64,000 bases of DNA from Sneathiella marina (GTDB taxonomy: Bacteria > Pseudomonadota > Alphaproteobacteria > Sneathiellales > Sneathiellaceae). A program made the translations under genes and the position numbers. The first letter of the stretch is position 1. Every line of letters begins with the position of its first letter. Of the stretch, positions 8,288-16,541 are shown in pieces. The stretch is taken from NCBI RefSeq assembly GCF_023746535.1, contig NZ_CP098747.1, positions 1,122,364-1,186,363 of the forward strand, in the 5' to 3' direction. A model generated the notes under the pieces. It saw nothing but the letters and a program-made list of their open reading frames with translations. It had not been told where the DNA came from and did no database searches.

Positions 8288-9268
8288 ATGAAACAAGATA
8301 TCTTTTCTCATTTGGCTCGTAATACTCTTCCTCTTATCTGCAATACAAAAGAAACGCCGACGAAAAAGCGAGAAGATCATTGGCGTGAGGTCTTTGGCGG
8401 TCTGTGGGGTCCGTTGGATCTTCAAAATATTGGTGCTCAATCCATGTCCGGCAGTCTCTTCAGTAAAAAGATTGGGCAGCTGACTTTCAGCCGCATTGAG
8501 TTTGAAAATCAGGCCTTTGAACGGACGAAGAGTGATTTACGACGCGTGGAGGAGCCCTTTTATTCGCTGGCTTTTCCAGATTCCGGACAAGCCATTTGCC
8601 AGATCGGGGGCAAAACTGCGCAGCTTATACCACAGCATGTCTTTCTCCTGAACAATGATATGGAGGCCAAACTACGTGTCGAGGATTCCTATACGACTCT
8701 TAATGTGAAGATTCCTACCCGTGCTCTGGAAGACCGGCTGGGTCGGCGCACTGATATTTTTGAGAAAGCAATCGAAAACCCGGATGCGATTTATCATATG
8801 ATGCAACGAATGATAGGCGATTTGTTAGAGCATGTAGAAATTCTGGATGATCGCATGACACATTTTATGACCAATCAGATGTTGGATACTGTGTCCTTCT
8901 TTCTATGTTCCGGCGGAGGTATGTCTGACGACAATATTGCTCAAAAGGCACATCGTGCGCGCATCCTTGCATATCTTGACGAACACTACTGGGATGAAAC
9001 ACTGACGCCGCTGACGATCGCGGCAGCCTGCAATATATCCCGAAGCTATCTATACAAGATATTTTCTGATGGTGAACCTGTAATAGAAAGACTGCGTCGC
9101 CGACGGCTAGAACTTGCACGGCGGTTTATCATGGCCAATTCTGCGGGCCTGACGATGACGCAAATCGCTATGAATTGCGGTTTCAAATCCTCTAGTGAAT
9201 TCTCGAGATTGTTTAAGCTCGAATTTGGTTCATCTCCAAGTAGATATCAGCAGGCGTTGTCATATTAA
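8288..9268 (+). CDS. AraC-family regulator whose stop codon is supplied by an IS end
   Basis: AraC-type activator of about 326 residues, with an AraC_binding_2-like N-terminal domain (about 30-190) and a C-terminal double helix-turn-helix (NISRSYLYKIF and GFKSSSEFSRLF, then GSSPSRYQQ). I prefer ATG 8288 to an upstream in-frame GTG at 8267. It is divergent from the TRAP operon and is its likely regulator. The last four sense codons and the TAA come from an IS6 type A terminal repeat beginning at 9253, so the natural C-terminus has been replaced. The loss is probably small, because RYQQ is already near the usual end. Confidence 0.88.
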   Translation: MKQDIFSHLARNTLPLICNTKETPTKKREDHWREVFGGLWGPLDLQNIGAQSMSGSLFSKKIGQLTFSRIEFENQAFERTKSDLRRVEEPFYSLAFPDSGQAICQIGGKTAQLIPQHVFLLNNDMEAKLRVEDSYTTLNVKIPTRALEDRLGRRTDIFEKAIENPDAIYHMMQRMIGDLLEHVEILDDRMTHFMTNQMLDTVSFFLCSGGGMSDDNIAQKAHRARILAYLDEHYWDETLTPLTIAAACNISRSYLYKIFSDGEPVIERLRRRRLELARRFIMANSAGLTMTQIAMNCGFKSSSEFSRLFKLEFGSSPSRYQQALSY

Positions 9269-9327
9269 CTCGATACTAGGAAATTTTTGTCTTTTTAAAG
9301 AAATTACGAACTTTGTAAGTCTTTGAA
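9253..9327. repeat. Left half of a 140-bp miniature inverted-repeat element
   Basis: Starts with the terminal repeat GGCGTTGTCATATTAACTC and then matches the first half of the element at 39106-39245 (shared landmarks CGATACTAGG and GTAAGTCTTTGAA). The match ends exactly where IS copy B1 begins. The right half is missing on the far side of B1, so the locus was rearranged after insertion. Confidence 0.75.
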
Positions 9328-10137
9328 GGCATTGTCAGAGGAAAATGATCAGACACCAAAAAAGGAATGAGGCGTTGTTTTTCAAGCTACGAGTTGACGC
9401 CACTCGGCAAGAGCAATTTCACGTTTGAGCTCGAAGTTTTTACGGTTATTGAGATGGCGTTCGTGATTAAAGTGGTTTTGGATTGAGGAATGGATGGAGG
9501 CAAATTTCTGTAGTGATTGTAAGCTTCTGAATTTGATCATCGCTCGTTCTCGTCGTCGGAACGGTTGATGAGAATTCTCGGCTCGATTATTTAGCCATCG
9601 CCCAGTTTCCTGACGGGACTGATTGCCGATTGCTTTCATCGCAGCGCCATATGAGCGGAGTTTATCCGATATGATCACTTTTGGACTGCCATATCGCTTC
9701 ATGGCTTTCTTCAGAAACTTCAAGGCAGCCTTACGATCCCGCCTTTTGGTAACAAAGGCCACCAAAACCTCTCCTTCGTGATCGACTGCCCTCCAGAGAT
9801 AATGGATTTCGCCATTGATCCGCACGAAAACTTCATCCAGATGCCATCTCCATTGTGGTGAGACACGCATTGAAGCTGATCTTTTCTTTCTGATTTTTGC
9901 GGAAAATATAGGACCGAACCGGTTCCACCAGGCGCGTACTGTTTCATAACTCACATCAATACCCCGTTCATGCAGGAGATCTTCAACCTGACGCAAAGAC
10001 AATGGATATCGGACATACATCATCACAGCTAGACGAATGATCTCAGGTGAAGTTTTGAAATAACGGAAGGGGTTTTTCATGAGATGACGGTAAATTCCGT
10101 ATCAAATAACCACAAGCACTTTTCCTCTGACAATGTC
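9328..10137 (-). mobile_element. IS6-family insertion sequence, type B copy 1
   Basis: 810-bp element with left end GGCATTGTCAGAGGAAAATG (9328-9347) and right end ending CTTTTCCTCTGACAATGTC at 10137. These terminal repeats share only the outer GGCATTGTCA with type A. It contains one intact transposase on the minus strand. It sits inside a fragment of a type A-related element. No matching 8-bp flanks are visible. Confidence 0.9.
9382..10080 (-). CDS. IS6-family DDE transposase (type B1, intact)
   Basis: A 232-residue transposase that catalyses replicative or conservative IS6-type transposition. An N-terminal helix-turn-helix region (about 20-55) precedes the DDE core: Asp82 in WHLDE, Asp139 in SDKL and Glu168 in RAENSH, all present. 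Length is normal for the family and no frameshift or stop is seen. Its relative at 14244 is clearly similar but not identical, so the two copies are not a very recent duplication. Confidence 0.93.
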   Translation of the reverse strand: MKNPFRYFKTSPEIIRLAVMMYVRYPLSLRQVEDLLHERGIDVSYETVRAWWNRFGPIFSAKIRKKRSASMRVSPQWRWHLDEVFVRINGEIHYLWRAVDHEGEVLVAFVTKRRDRKAALKFLKKAMKRYGSPKVIISDKLRSYGAAMKAIGNQSRQETGRWLNNRAENSHQPFRRRERAMIKFRSLQSLQKFASIHSSIQNHFNHERHLNNRKNFELKREIALAEWRQLVA

Positions 10138-10468
10138 GGATCAGGCGCTATCGGCAGAAAGTAAAAGAATAAAGGGTCAGGCCTTTGATGAAGGCCGCGC
10201 TTTAAACAATGCGGAAATCGAGCGCCGCAAATCAATTGCGGCAACGCGCATGGAGTTGGCGGATGCGCTTGAAGTCCTGGGTATAAGCACAATTGATGCT
10301 TTGGAAAATTCAGACAACATTGACATTCTGATTAAGGAAATTGATGCCACCAACCAACAGCTTGAAGATGATCTCGCTCGTTTGAAAATCATGGTGGAAT
10401 ATGCTGAAATTGCGGCGAAAGTCGCCGAAGGTTTGGCGACAGCCGCAACGAAGATAGCGAGTCTATGA
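10133..10468 (+). CDS. Unknown coiled-coil protein with its start inside an IS end
   Basis: A 111-residue reading frame, rich in Ala, Glu, Asp and Leu, predicted to be largely helical and coiled-coil (residues 20-60 and 70-110). No signal peptide or membrane segment. The ATG at 10133 is part of the IS B1 terminal repeat (CAATGTC), so the native 5' end was probably removed and a new start created; no good ribosome site precedes it. The codons inside look real, and the frame leads into the envelope operon beginning at 11045, although an IS3 relic lies between. I do not recognise the family. It may be a truncated member of that operon. Confidence 0.5.
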   Translation: MSDQALSAESKRIKGQAFDEGRALNNAEIERRKSIAATRMELADALEVLGISTIDALENSDNIDILIKEIDATNQQLEDDLARLKIMVEYAEIAAKVAEGLATAATKIASL

Positions 10469-10533
10469 CAGAGTATGGGGTATCTGTAGACGCGACCCTT
10501 AAAAATGGCTTTGAATGAACTCCTGGTGGTTCA

Positions 10534-10785
10534 AAGCCGTTGTAGTTTCGAAAGTATGGCATTGAGGCCCGCAATTTCCAGCTGTTGGCTTTTTACCTCA
10601 TCCGTTGTGGTGCCCCGCGCCGAATTCCCTGCCAGGAGTTTCTCGTTAGCCTCGAGAAAGTCCTTCGACTATTTATAGTAAATGCCCTGGGGTAGGCCTT
10701 CCTTGCGGCAGAGTTCCGCAATACTTTCTTCACCTCGCAGGCCGTCCAGCACAATGAAGGTCTCCTCTTCGGCAGAATAGGGCGT
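10534..10785 (-). pseudogene. IS3-family transposase OrfA relic
   Basis: On the minus strand the codons read YSAEEETFIVLDGLRGEESI and then AELCRKEGLPQGIYYK, the helix-turn-helix signature of IS3-family OrfA, followed by an in-frame TAG where the family has Trp. The frame then continues through SKDFLEANEKLLAG to a TGA. The rest of the element (OrfB and both ends) is absent. It lies upstream of the envelope operon and is not functional. Confidence 0.8.
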
Positions 10786-11044
10786 CGTGTTTAATGATGA
10801 ATGTCTGTAACAAGGCGTTCTGAAGCTGAATGTCGGGCCTTGAATTGGTTTCATCTTCGCCTTCTTAAAGGCTACGATAAAAAATAAACTCTCTCCTAAG
10901 CCTTTCCGTAATCAAGGTCCATAAGCGTTGACGATTTATAGTACTATTACGGTTTTCACATCTCGTTGGCCGTGTGCCGCCATTATGTGCTAATATAAGC
11001 TGTCTTCTTTATTGGCGATGTAATTCAGCAGTAAGGACGGGAAA

Positions 11045-11584
11045 ATGGCGGCACAGGATGCATCAATTATTGATCAGGCATTGGAGCTTTTTGACGAGGC
11101 GACGACCGTTTTTGCGAAATTTGGGATCGATATAAGCCCATTTGCCTCGCAGATTATTATCACCGCGATCTTGCTGGTCCTGCTGTTCCTTTTCCGGAAA
11201 ACACTTTGGCCACTCACCTTGGCATCTATTGTAGGAATTGTTCCTCTGATCGTTGTAGCGGGTATAGCAATCAGCTGGATTTATCAGCTGGTTCTTCCAC
11301 TTCCAGATCATGTTTTCGGGCGAGTCGCGGACGGGAATCTGTCAGATTTATCCGTGGAACTTGTGGATTTTCATGACCGGGTCCTGCCTCCGGGAAGCGT
11401 TCGCGTCGATACTGTTTCCGGAGACTTCGCCATCCGGTATACTCCCTCCTTCGGCGACCGGCCGCGAGCGGTTGTTATTCATCGCCCAGGATGCGCGCCC
11501 TATCGCCAGACTATCTCCCGTCCCCAAGTCGCGGAGCGGGCGGTCATCGACATACGTTTTAGCTGCACGGAGGAGACATCATGA
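11045..11584 (+). CDS. Two-pass membrane protein with a C-terminal CNA-B/carboxypeptidase-regulatory-like domain
   Basis: A 179-residue protein of unknown function. Two adjacent membrane segments (about 33-52 and 56-82) precede a soluble C-terminal domain (about 92-175) with alternating strands (GNLSDLSVELVDF, SVRVDTVSGDFAIRYTP). This resembles the beta-sandwich carboxypeptidase-D regulatory or CNA-B fold. Two passes would place the domain on the same side as the N-terminus; the side is not certain. The ATG follows GGACGGGAAA. Its TGA overlaps the ATG of the next gene by 4 bases. First complete gene of an envelope operon flanked by two IS6 copies. Confidence 0.6.
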   Translation: MAAQDASIIDQALELFDEATTVFAKFGIDISPFASQIIITAILLVLLFLFRKTLWPLTLASIVGIVPLIVVAGIAISWIYQLVLPLPDHVFGRVADGNLSDLSVELVDFHDRVLPPGSVRVDTVSGDFAIRYTPSFGDRPRAVVIHRPGCAPYRQTISRPQVAERAVIDIRFSCTEETS

Positions 11585-12621
11585 ACAACTGGCTTTATGC
11601 GGGATTGTTCTGTCTTTTCCTCCTGGCGCCATTCCCGGTTGCCGAAGCCTCAACTCTTGAAGGGATAGTTTTGGATTCAAAATCCGGCCAGCCTGTGCAG
11701 GGCGTCACTATCCGCGTCAATGCCAGCGGTCAGGAATTGGAGCTTCTGCATCCGACCGGCGCCGATGGATCCTTTACCATTCGCCTGCCCGAGCTATTCA
11801 GCGACGATCAGCTAGACACCTGGTCATTGGCATTGACCTTTTCCGCACCCAACTATGGGCCGCGCACGCAGGTACGCCGCAGCCAGACCCGAGGCGTTTT
11901 CGAATTTCCGAGGATGAGTATATTGCTAGAGCCGACATCGGGTATTTGGAATCTTCCTGCCGGCCTGAGGCAACAGTTGCAAGCCCTGAAAAGCACAGAC
12001 GGCAATGCTCTTTTTGTTGCTCCCTATATTATTTCCGAAGAGGTCAAGCAACGTCTTCCCGCCAATTTTGCAAAAATTTTGAATTTCAATATCCGGCGCG
12101 GGATTTCAACCCACCTTCAAAGCCTTGACCTGGAAAAAATTCCAGAAGATGTCAGCATCCTGGCCTTGCCGCTTGAACTGGAGCAAAGTAATGCTGCCCA
12201 ACTTCGTGTCATCGGTGCTGAACTGAATGCATTGGCCTTGGTTGGAGGGCTTGGCTCCATCGGTCAGGATACCGGTGGCACTCCGGTAACTGAGCTGTCA
12301 ACCGAGTTTATTATAATCCCCGAGCTCACCGGTTTCAATCCCGGCACAATCTATATCGATGATCAACTCATTGGCATCCCTCTTAACCCGACCACCCTGT
12401 ACAAGGGGATGGACGAGCTTTGGGGTCGCAATACAGTGTTGGCAATAAGTGCTTTGGAAACCAAGCGGGGCCTGAGTAACAATGACAAGGACAAGCTAAT
12501 GCTAGCCCGCAGCTATCTCGTTGCAGAAAGGGCGGAAATTGGCGGCGATAACACTGTTCTGCTGCGACAAATCAATACACTAATCGCCTATATTGATGAA
12601 AATCTTGCGCGATTGAATTAG
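11581..12621 (+). CDS. Exported protein with CarboxypepD_reg-like domain and CsgG/TolB-N-like region
   Basis: A 346-residue exported protein. Signal peptide residues 1-23 (ending VAEAS), then a beta-sandwich starting LEGIVLDSKSGQPVQGVTIR, which is the CarboxypepD_reg pattern, to about residue 110. The middle (about 130-240) alternates strands and helices and includes LRVIGAELNALALVGGLGSI. This looks like the helix-strand turn of CsgG/FlgT/TolB-N domains; that is inference from pattern. The C-terminus (about 285-346) is helical. It is translationally coupled to the upstream membrane protein and 11 bases from the downstream SH3 gene. Function unknown. Confidence 0.6.
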   Translation: MNNWLYAGLFCLFLLAPFPVAEASTLEGIVLDSKSGQPVQGVTIRVNASGQELELLHPTGADGSFTIRLPELFSDDQLDTWSLALTFSAPNYGPRTQVRRSQTRGVFEFPRMSILLEPTSGIWNLPAGLRQQLQALKSTDGNALFVAPYIISEEVKQRLPANFAKILNFNIRRGISTHLQSLDLEKIPEDVSILALPLELEQSNAAQLRVIGAELNALALVGGLGSIGQDTGGTPVTELSTEFIIIPELTGFNPGTIYIDDQLIGIPLNPTTLYKGMDELWGRNTVLAISALETKRGLSNNDKDKLMLARSYLVAERAEIGGDNTVLLRQINTLIAYIDENLARLN

Positions 12622-12632
12622 GGAGGCAGCAT

Positions 12633-14063
12633 ATGAAAAACTGGTTTCAGATAGGTATAGTTTCCCTTTTGGTCGCTGTTTCATATCCTGTTTCGGCCGG
12701 GGAGGTGATTGGTTTTGTAAATAGCACCAAAAGCAGCCATATGGTCATTCCCAATACAAAATTGAGGGCATTGATTGCTGAATTTTTGGATCCCGCCGCG
12801 ACCGGTATTGGTCAGTCCTTGGGCTATCTGGTCTGGCGAGAGACCCTGACGGCGATAAGTGATCAGGCAAAGGCGGGTGTTATCCTCGCCCGGGCACCGG
12901 AAGGTAAAAACCTTACTGAACTGATAGGAGACCGCTACCATCTTGCTGCAACAGAGATCGCGAATTTCCAAAAAGCGGCCATGATACTTTGGGGCGCCGT
13001 CATTGAAAACCCGGATGGGGAACTGGTTATCAATACCCATCTTACCCTGCTGCCAACTGAATTAGCCTCTGGTGATCTTATTTTACGCTTTACAGCCGGG
13101 GACAATTCAAACGCCGGGCTGCAAACTGCCATTTCGCGCAGTAAGTTCAATTTTGCAACGGTGACAAGGAGCCGCAAAGATCTATTCGACAGGCGTCTTG
13201 TCTCCCGGCGTGTCGCTAATCTTCGTGCCGCTCCTTCACGGGAGGCAGAAAAAATTACACAGATTCCTCCAGGGACCGTGATACAGTCTTTAGATATGCA
13301 GGGTGCCTGGTTCAAAGTTGTTCTAAGAGACGGACGAGAGGCGTATATTGAAAATAGCCTCGTAGATGTTCCACCCCGGCAGATTGACGTCTCAAAGACG
13401 GAAATTAATGTAAGGGTCGGTCCAGGAACGGACCACCAGGTAATTGCCACGAGAGATGTCATCGGAACCTTCGAAGTGTTGAACATGACATATCGGGAAG
13501 GACAGGGTCTTTGGTATGAGGTTGATCTGGAAGGAGAACCGGTCTGGATATACGCTGCCCTCACCAGACCTCGTTATTCGCTACCGGCTGTTCATTTTCT
13601 CGCTGGGTTGTATCGCTACTACGCCAGCCGATTTAAGGACGCGTCAAGCGAGTTCACACAATTTCTAACGTCGGGTGTCGAAGGTCGGAATGTCAATCTT
13701 GCAGCCGGTTATCAGCTTTTAGGTGCGAGCCAGGTGATGGGAAAGCAGGCTTATGAATTGGACGAGAATATCGTCAATATCTTCTCAAAGGCGGTCGAAT
13801 TAACACCCTATGATCCTGCGGCCTATAACTTGCGGGCACTGGCCAATATTGCAGTGAACAACAACCTTGATCTTGCGATTAAGGATTTAAAGGTGAGTGC
13901 AGAACTCGACAGTATGAGCGACACAGCGGCCCTGCTGGTGAATGACCTCAATAATGTTGTAAATCAGCGAACGCCCGGCAATCGATTCTTGCTTCAAAAA
14001 CTAAGGCCGGACAGCGATCAGAAATTGGTTATCAACAATATTGCTAAATCGTTTTCTCGCTAG
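12633..14063 (+). CDS. Exported protein with tandem SH3b domains and TPR-like repeats
   Basis: A 476-residue exported protein with signal peptide 1-22 (VSAGEV). The N-terminal domain (about 25-165) ends in FQKAAMILWGAVIENPDGEL, the layout of TolB-N/FlgT-type domains. Two bacterial SH3 modules follow: about 188-248 (RRVANLRAAPSREAEKITQI) and about 252-315 (INVRVGPGTDHQVIATRDV), the type that binds peptidoglycan or peptide ligands. The C-terminal part (about 325-455) is helical and TPR-like (AVELTPYDPAAYNLRALANI). The ATG follows GGGAGG. Last gene of the operon. No enzyme motif is seen; a scaffold or sensor in the periplasm is likely. Precise function unknown. Confidence 0.7.
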   Translation: MKNWFQIGIVSLLVAVSYPVSAGEVIGFVNSTKSSHMVIPNTKLRALIAEFLDPAATGIGQSLGYLVWRETLTAISDQAKAGVILARAPEGKNLTELIGDRYHLAATEIANFQKAAMILWGAVIENPDGELVINTHLTLLPTELASGDLILRFTAGDNSNAGLQTAISRSKFNFATVTRSRKDLFDRRLVSRRVANLRAAPSREAEKITQIPPGTVIQSLDMQGAWFKVVLRDGREAYIENSLVDVPPRQIDVSKTEINVRVGPGTDHQVIATRDVIGTFEVLNMTYREGQGLWYEVDLEGEPVWIYAALTRPRYSLPAVHFLAGLYRYYASRFKDASSEFTQFLTSGVEGRNVNLAAGYQLLGASQVMGKQAYELDENIVNIFSKAVELTPYDPAAYNLRALANIAVNNNLDLAIKDLKVSAELDSMSDTAALLVNDLNNVVNQRTPGNRFLLQKLRPDSDQKLVINNIAKSFSR

Positions 14064-14075
14064 TTGCCGAGCGAT

Positions 14076-14152
14076 AGGGTTGTCACTTTAACTAAGGCGA
14101 TTTGGAAGCGGGCATTGTCATACTAAATTTCGAGGCATTGTCACATTAACTT
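14076..14152. repeat. Three stacked IS6 type A terminal repeats
   Basis: Left-end-type repeats start at 14076 (AGGGTTGTCACTTTAACTA, diverged), 14111 (GGCATTGTCATACTAAATT, diverged) and 14134 (GGCATTGTCACATTAACTT, perfect). None has a matching right end or transposase. They show repeated insertion and deletion at this edge, and IS copy B2 starts 40 bases further on. Confidence 0.75.
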
Positions 14153-14191
14153 GCTAAAAGCGCAGAGAACCGTCAGCGGAATAGTTTAAAC

Positions 14192-14999
14192 GGCATTGTC
14201 AGAGGAAAGTGACTAGGCGCAATAAAGAATAAAGGTGGTATCTTTATACGGCGAGCTGACGCCATTCTATAAGGGCTGCTTCACATTTTAACTGGAAGTT
14301 TTTGCGGCTGTGGAGATGACGTTCGTGATTGAAATGATTATGGACTGACGAGTGAATTGAGATAAATTTCTGTAGCGATTTCGTGCTTCGAAATTTGATC
14401 ATCGCTCGTTCTCGTCGTCGGAACAGTTGATGAGAGTTCTCGGCTCGATTGTTGAGCCAACGTCCAGTTTCTTGACGGGCCTCGTTACTAATCACTTTCA
14501 TCGCAGCTCCATAAGAACAAAGCTTATCCGTCACGATTACTTTCGGATTGCCATATTTCTTCATGGCTTTTTTCAAAAACTTAAGTGCAGCCTTGCGATC
14601 CCGCCTCTTGGTGACAAATGCCTCCAAAACTTCACCCTCATGATCGACGGCTCTCCAGAGATAATGGACTTCACCATTGATCCGAACGAAAACTTCATCC
14701 AGATGCCATCTCCACTGAGGTGAGCTATGGAAGGAAACGGAGCGGGCTTTTCTGATTTCTGCCGCAAACACTGGCCCGAAACGATTCCACCATGTCCGGA
14801 CTGTTTCATAGCTCACGTTTATACCGCGCTCATGCAGGAGATCTTCGATTTGACGCAATGAAAGTGGATATCGAACATACATCAAGACGGCCAGACGGAT
14901 GATTTCAGGTGATGTTTTGTAATAACGGAATGGATTTTTCATGCGCTGACCGTAAATCCAGCCTCAACACGGCTCAAGTGATTTTCCTCTGACAATGCC
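14192..14999 (-). mobile_element. IS6-family insertion sequence, type B copy 2
   Basis: 808-bp element with left end GGCATTGTCAGAGGAAAGTG (14192-14211) and right end GATTTTCCTCTGACAATGCC ending at 14999. It has the same orientation as B1. It lies within the tail of a type A left-end fragment. Flanking bases do not match each other or the outer flank of B1, so no target duplication supports a recent composite transposon. Confidence 0.92.
14244..14942 (-). CDS. IS6-family DDE transposase (type B2, intact)
   Basis: A 232-residue transposase, same layout as the B1 enzyme with numerous substitutions (for example RTWWNRFGPVFAAEIRKARS against RAWWNRFGPIFSAKIRKKRS). The catalytic blocks WHLDE, TDKL and RAENSH are intact. 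No stop or frameshift. The pair could in principle mobilise the DNA between them, or drive deletion by recombination because the copies are direct repeats. Confidence 0.93.
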   Translation of the reverse strand: MKNPFRYYKTSPEIIRLAVLMYVRYPLSLRQIEDLLHERGINVSYETVRTWWNRFGPVFAAEIRKARSVSFHSSPQWRWHLDEVFVRINGEVHYLWRAVDHEGEVLEAFVTKRRDRKAALKFLKKAMKKYGNPKVIVTDKLCSYGAAMKVISNEARQETGRWLNNRAENSHQLFRRRERAMIKFRSTKSLQKFISIHSSVHNHFNHERHLHSRKNFQLKCEAALIEWRQLAV

Positions 15000-15050
15000 G
15001 TTCGCAGGAATTTTGATTGCTCAATGTCATGGTTGTGTTAGCATTGTCCC

Positions 15051-16445
15051 ATGACAAATTGGATACCTGATAGAGATTCTTTGCGCCAACCACTGCATTT
15101 AAGCCTAGCCGCTTCAATCTCTGCGGCAATTGAAGACGGCAGATTGAAAGCCGGGCAACGCCTTCCAACACATCGCAAATTGGCCGAGCAGCTTAATCTA
15201 AGCGTAAATACGGTTAGCAAAGCCTACGATACGGTAAAACGGCAGAACTTGATTGAAGGGCAAATTGGTCGTGGTAGCTATGTAACGGATACCAAGAAGC
15301 CTGAGCGGCAACCCTACATCCTTGAGCCAGAACAAAAAAATATGTTCGACCTGTCGATCTCGAGGCCTGCCTACAGCAAGCTTCATGTCGACAGGATGCA
15401 AAAACTTCTCAGCGAGTTGCCCGGTGATCTCAATTCGCAGATGTTTTTGTCGTGCCGACCTAATATCGGGTTTGAGACACATCGGATTGCCGGAACTAAA
15501 TGGTTGTCATTGTGCGGGCTGAACACCCAACCGGACAATATCATTTTGACCAATGGAGTTACACATGGCATGTCAGCGGCGCTTTCTGCATTGACGCGCC
15601 CAGGTGACATCGTTTTGTCTGATTCCATTACACATCATCTTCTGGTATCGGCATGCGCCTATCTTGGCTTGCAGCTCGTGGGGCTCGATATCGACGAGTA
15701 TGGAGTGGTTCCAGACGCGCTTGAAAAGGCATGCGTAGAGTTGAAGCCCAAAGCGTTGTATTTGCTCCCCTCTCTGGCAGGTCCGAACATTTACATGATG
15801 CCAGAAAGCCGGCGTAGACAGATAGCAGACATAGTCAAAAAATATGAACTGCACTTAGTCGAGAATGACGCTTGTGGCCCTGTTGCGAAAGATCGCCCTC
15901 AGCCGGTTTCAGAAATTATTCCGGAACTTTCGATATATCTGACGACATTCACGAAATGCACGGTGTCAGGCTTGCGAGCAGGTTATCTGGTTGCGCCGGA
16001 ACGCCTTTTCCCGGCTTTGACCGGTCGCCTGATAGTTTTTGGCTGGATGGCGACGCCGTTGATGTGCGAGATTGCTACTCGTTGGGTACTGGATGGCACA
16101 GCGGAGGAGCTTACCCTATGGCAACGCAGCAATTTGCGGACTCGTTACGATATCGCACGTACCGAGCTTGCGGAGTTCGATTGGCATGGACACCCTTCGG
16201 GTTTGCATCTTTGGCTCAAACTGCCAGGTGAATGGGACTCAGCAAGTTTCGTGGCGCATGCACGACAACTAAATATTGCTGTATCTCCTGAAACGCCATT
16301 TATGGCACCGAAATCAATACCACAAAACGCAATTCGAATATCGGTTGCGAGCATTCGAGATGTCGATCGGTTTCAGCAAGCGTTGCGTATGATAGCAGGC
16401 CTTCTTAAGCAGCAGCGAGAGCCTTTGCCCCAACTAGTTTATTGA
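15051..16445 (+). CDS. enuR: MocR/GntR-type PLP-dependent regulator of ectoine catabolism
   Basis: A 464-residue MocR regulator. The N-terminal GntR-type winged helix (about 10-80; RLPTHRKLAEQLNLSVNTVS) is joined to an aminotransferase fold-type I domain. The PLP-binding lysine is Lys302 in TFTKCTVSGLR. EnuR of Ruegeria pomeroyi represses ectoine genes and is released by the catabolic intermediates N-alpha-acetyl-diaminobutyrate and diaminobutyrate (established knowledge). It stands just upstream of uehABC, the same order as in characterised clusters, which fixes the assignment. Alternative start sites were not needed; ATG 15051 immediately follows IS copy B2, so the native upstream region may be lost. 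Confidence 0.9.
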   Translation: MTNWIPDRDSLRQPLHLSLAASISAAIEDGRLKAGQRLPTHRKLAEQLNLSVNTVSKAYDTVKRQNLIEGQIGRGSYVTDTKKPERQPYILEPEQKNMFDLSISRPAYSKLHVDRMQKLLSELPGDLNSQMFLSCRPNIGFETHRIAGTKWLSLCGLNTQPDNIILTNGVTHGMSAALSALTRPGDIVLSDSITHHLLVSACAYLGLQLVGLDIDEYGVVPDALEKACVELKPKALYLLPSLAGPNIYMMPESRRRQIADIVKKYELHLVENDACGPVAKDRPQPVSEIIPELSIYLTTFTKCTVSGLRAGYLVAPERLFPALTGRLIVFGWMATPLMCEIATRWVLDGTAEELTLWQRSNLRTRYDIARTELAEFDWHGHPSGLHLWLKLPGEWDSASFVAHARQLNIAVSPETPFMAPKSIPQNAIRISVASIRDVDRFQQALRMIAGLLKQQREPLPQLVY

Positions 16446-16446
16446 T

Positions 16447-16487
16447 ATTGTCATGCTACAATATAATGATTGACTCACAGTACAATC
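16447..16487 (+). promoter_or_regulatory. Two short dyads upstream of uehA (candidate EnuR operator)
   Basis: ATTGT-6 bases-ACAAT (16447-16462) and GATTG-10 bases-CAATC (16468-16487) lie back to back between enuR and uehA, sharing the core ATTG/CAAT. MocR regulators bind paired repeats of this kind. A TATAAT hexamer (16462-16467) sits between the two dyads. Binding is inferred only. Confidence 0.45.
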
Positions 16488-16541
16488 TTTCACATTCTCT
16501 AATATATCGAACTTTGACATGGTATAAATCTGGAGAAACCG

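Noticed and set aside
12935-13564. Long open frame on the minus strand opposite the SH3/TPR gene (209 codons)
   Set aside because: Its composition is Ser- and Arg-rich, it has no ribosome site, and the plus-strand frame has a signal peptide and recognisable domains.
9328-14999. Recent composite transposon made of IS B1, the envelope operon and IS B2
   Set aside because: The two IS copies differ at many residues and no matching 8-base duplication flanks the whole. They may still mobilise the region, but recent transposition as a unit is not supported.
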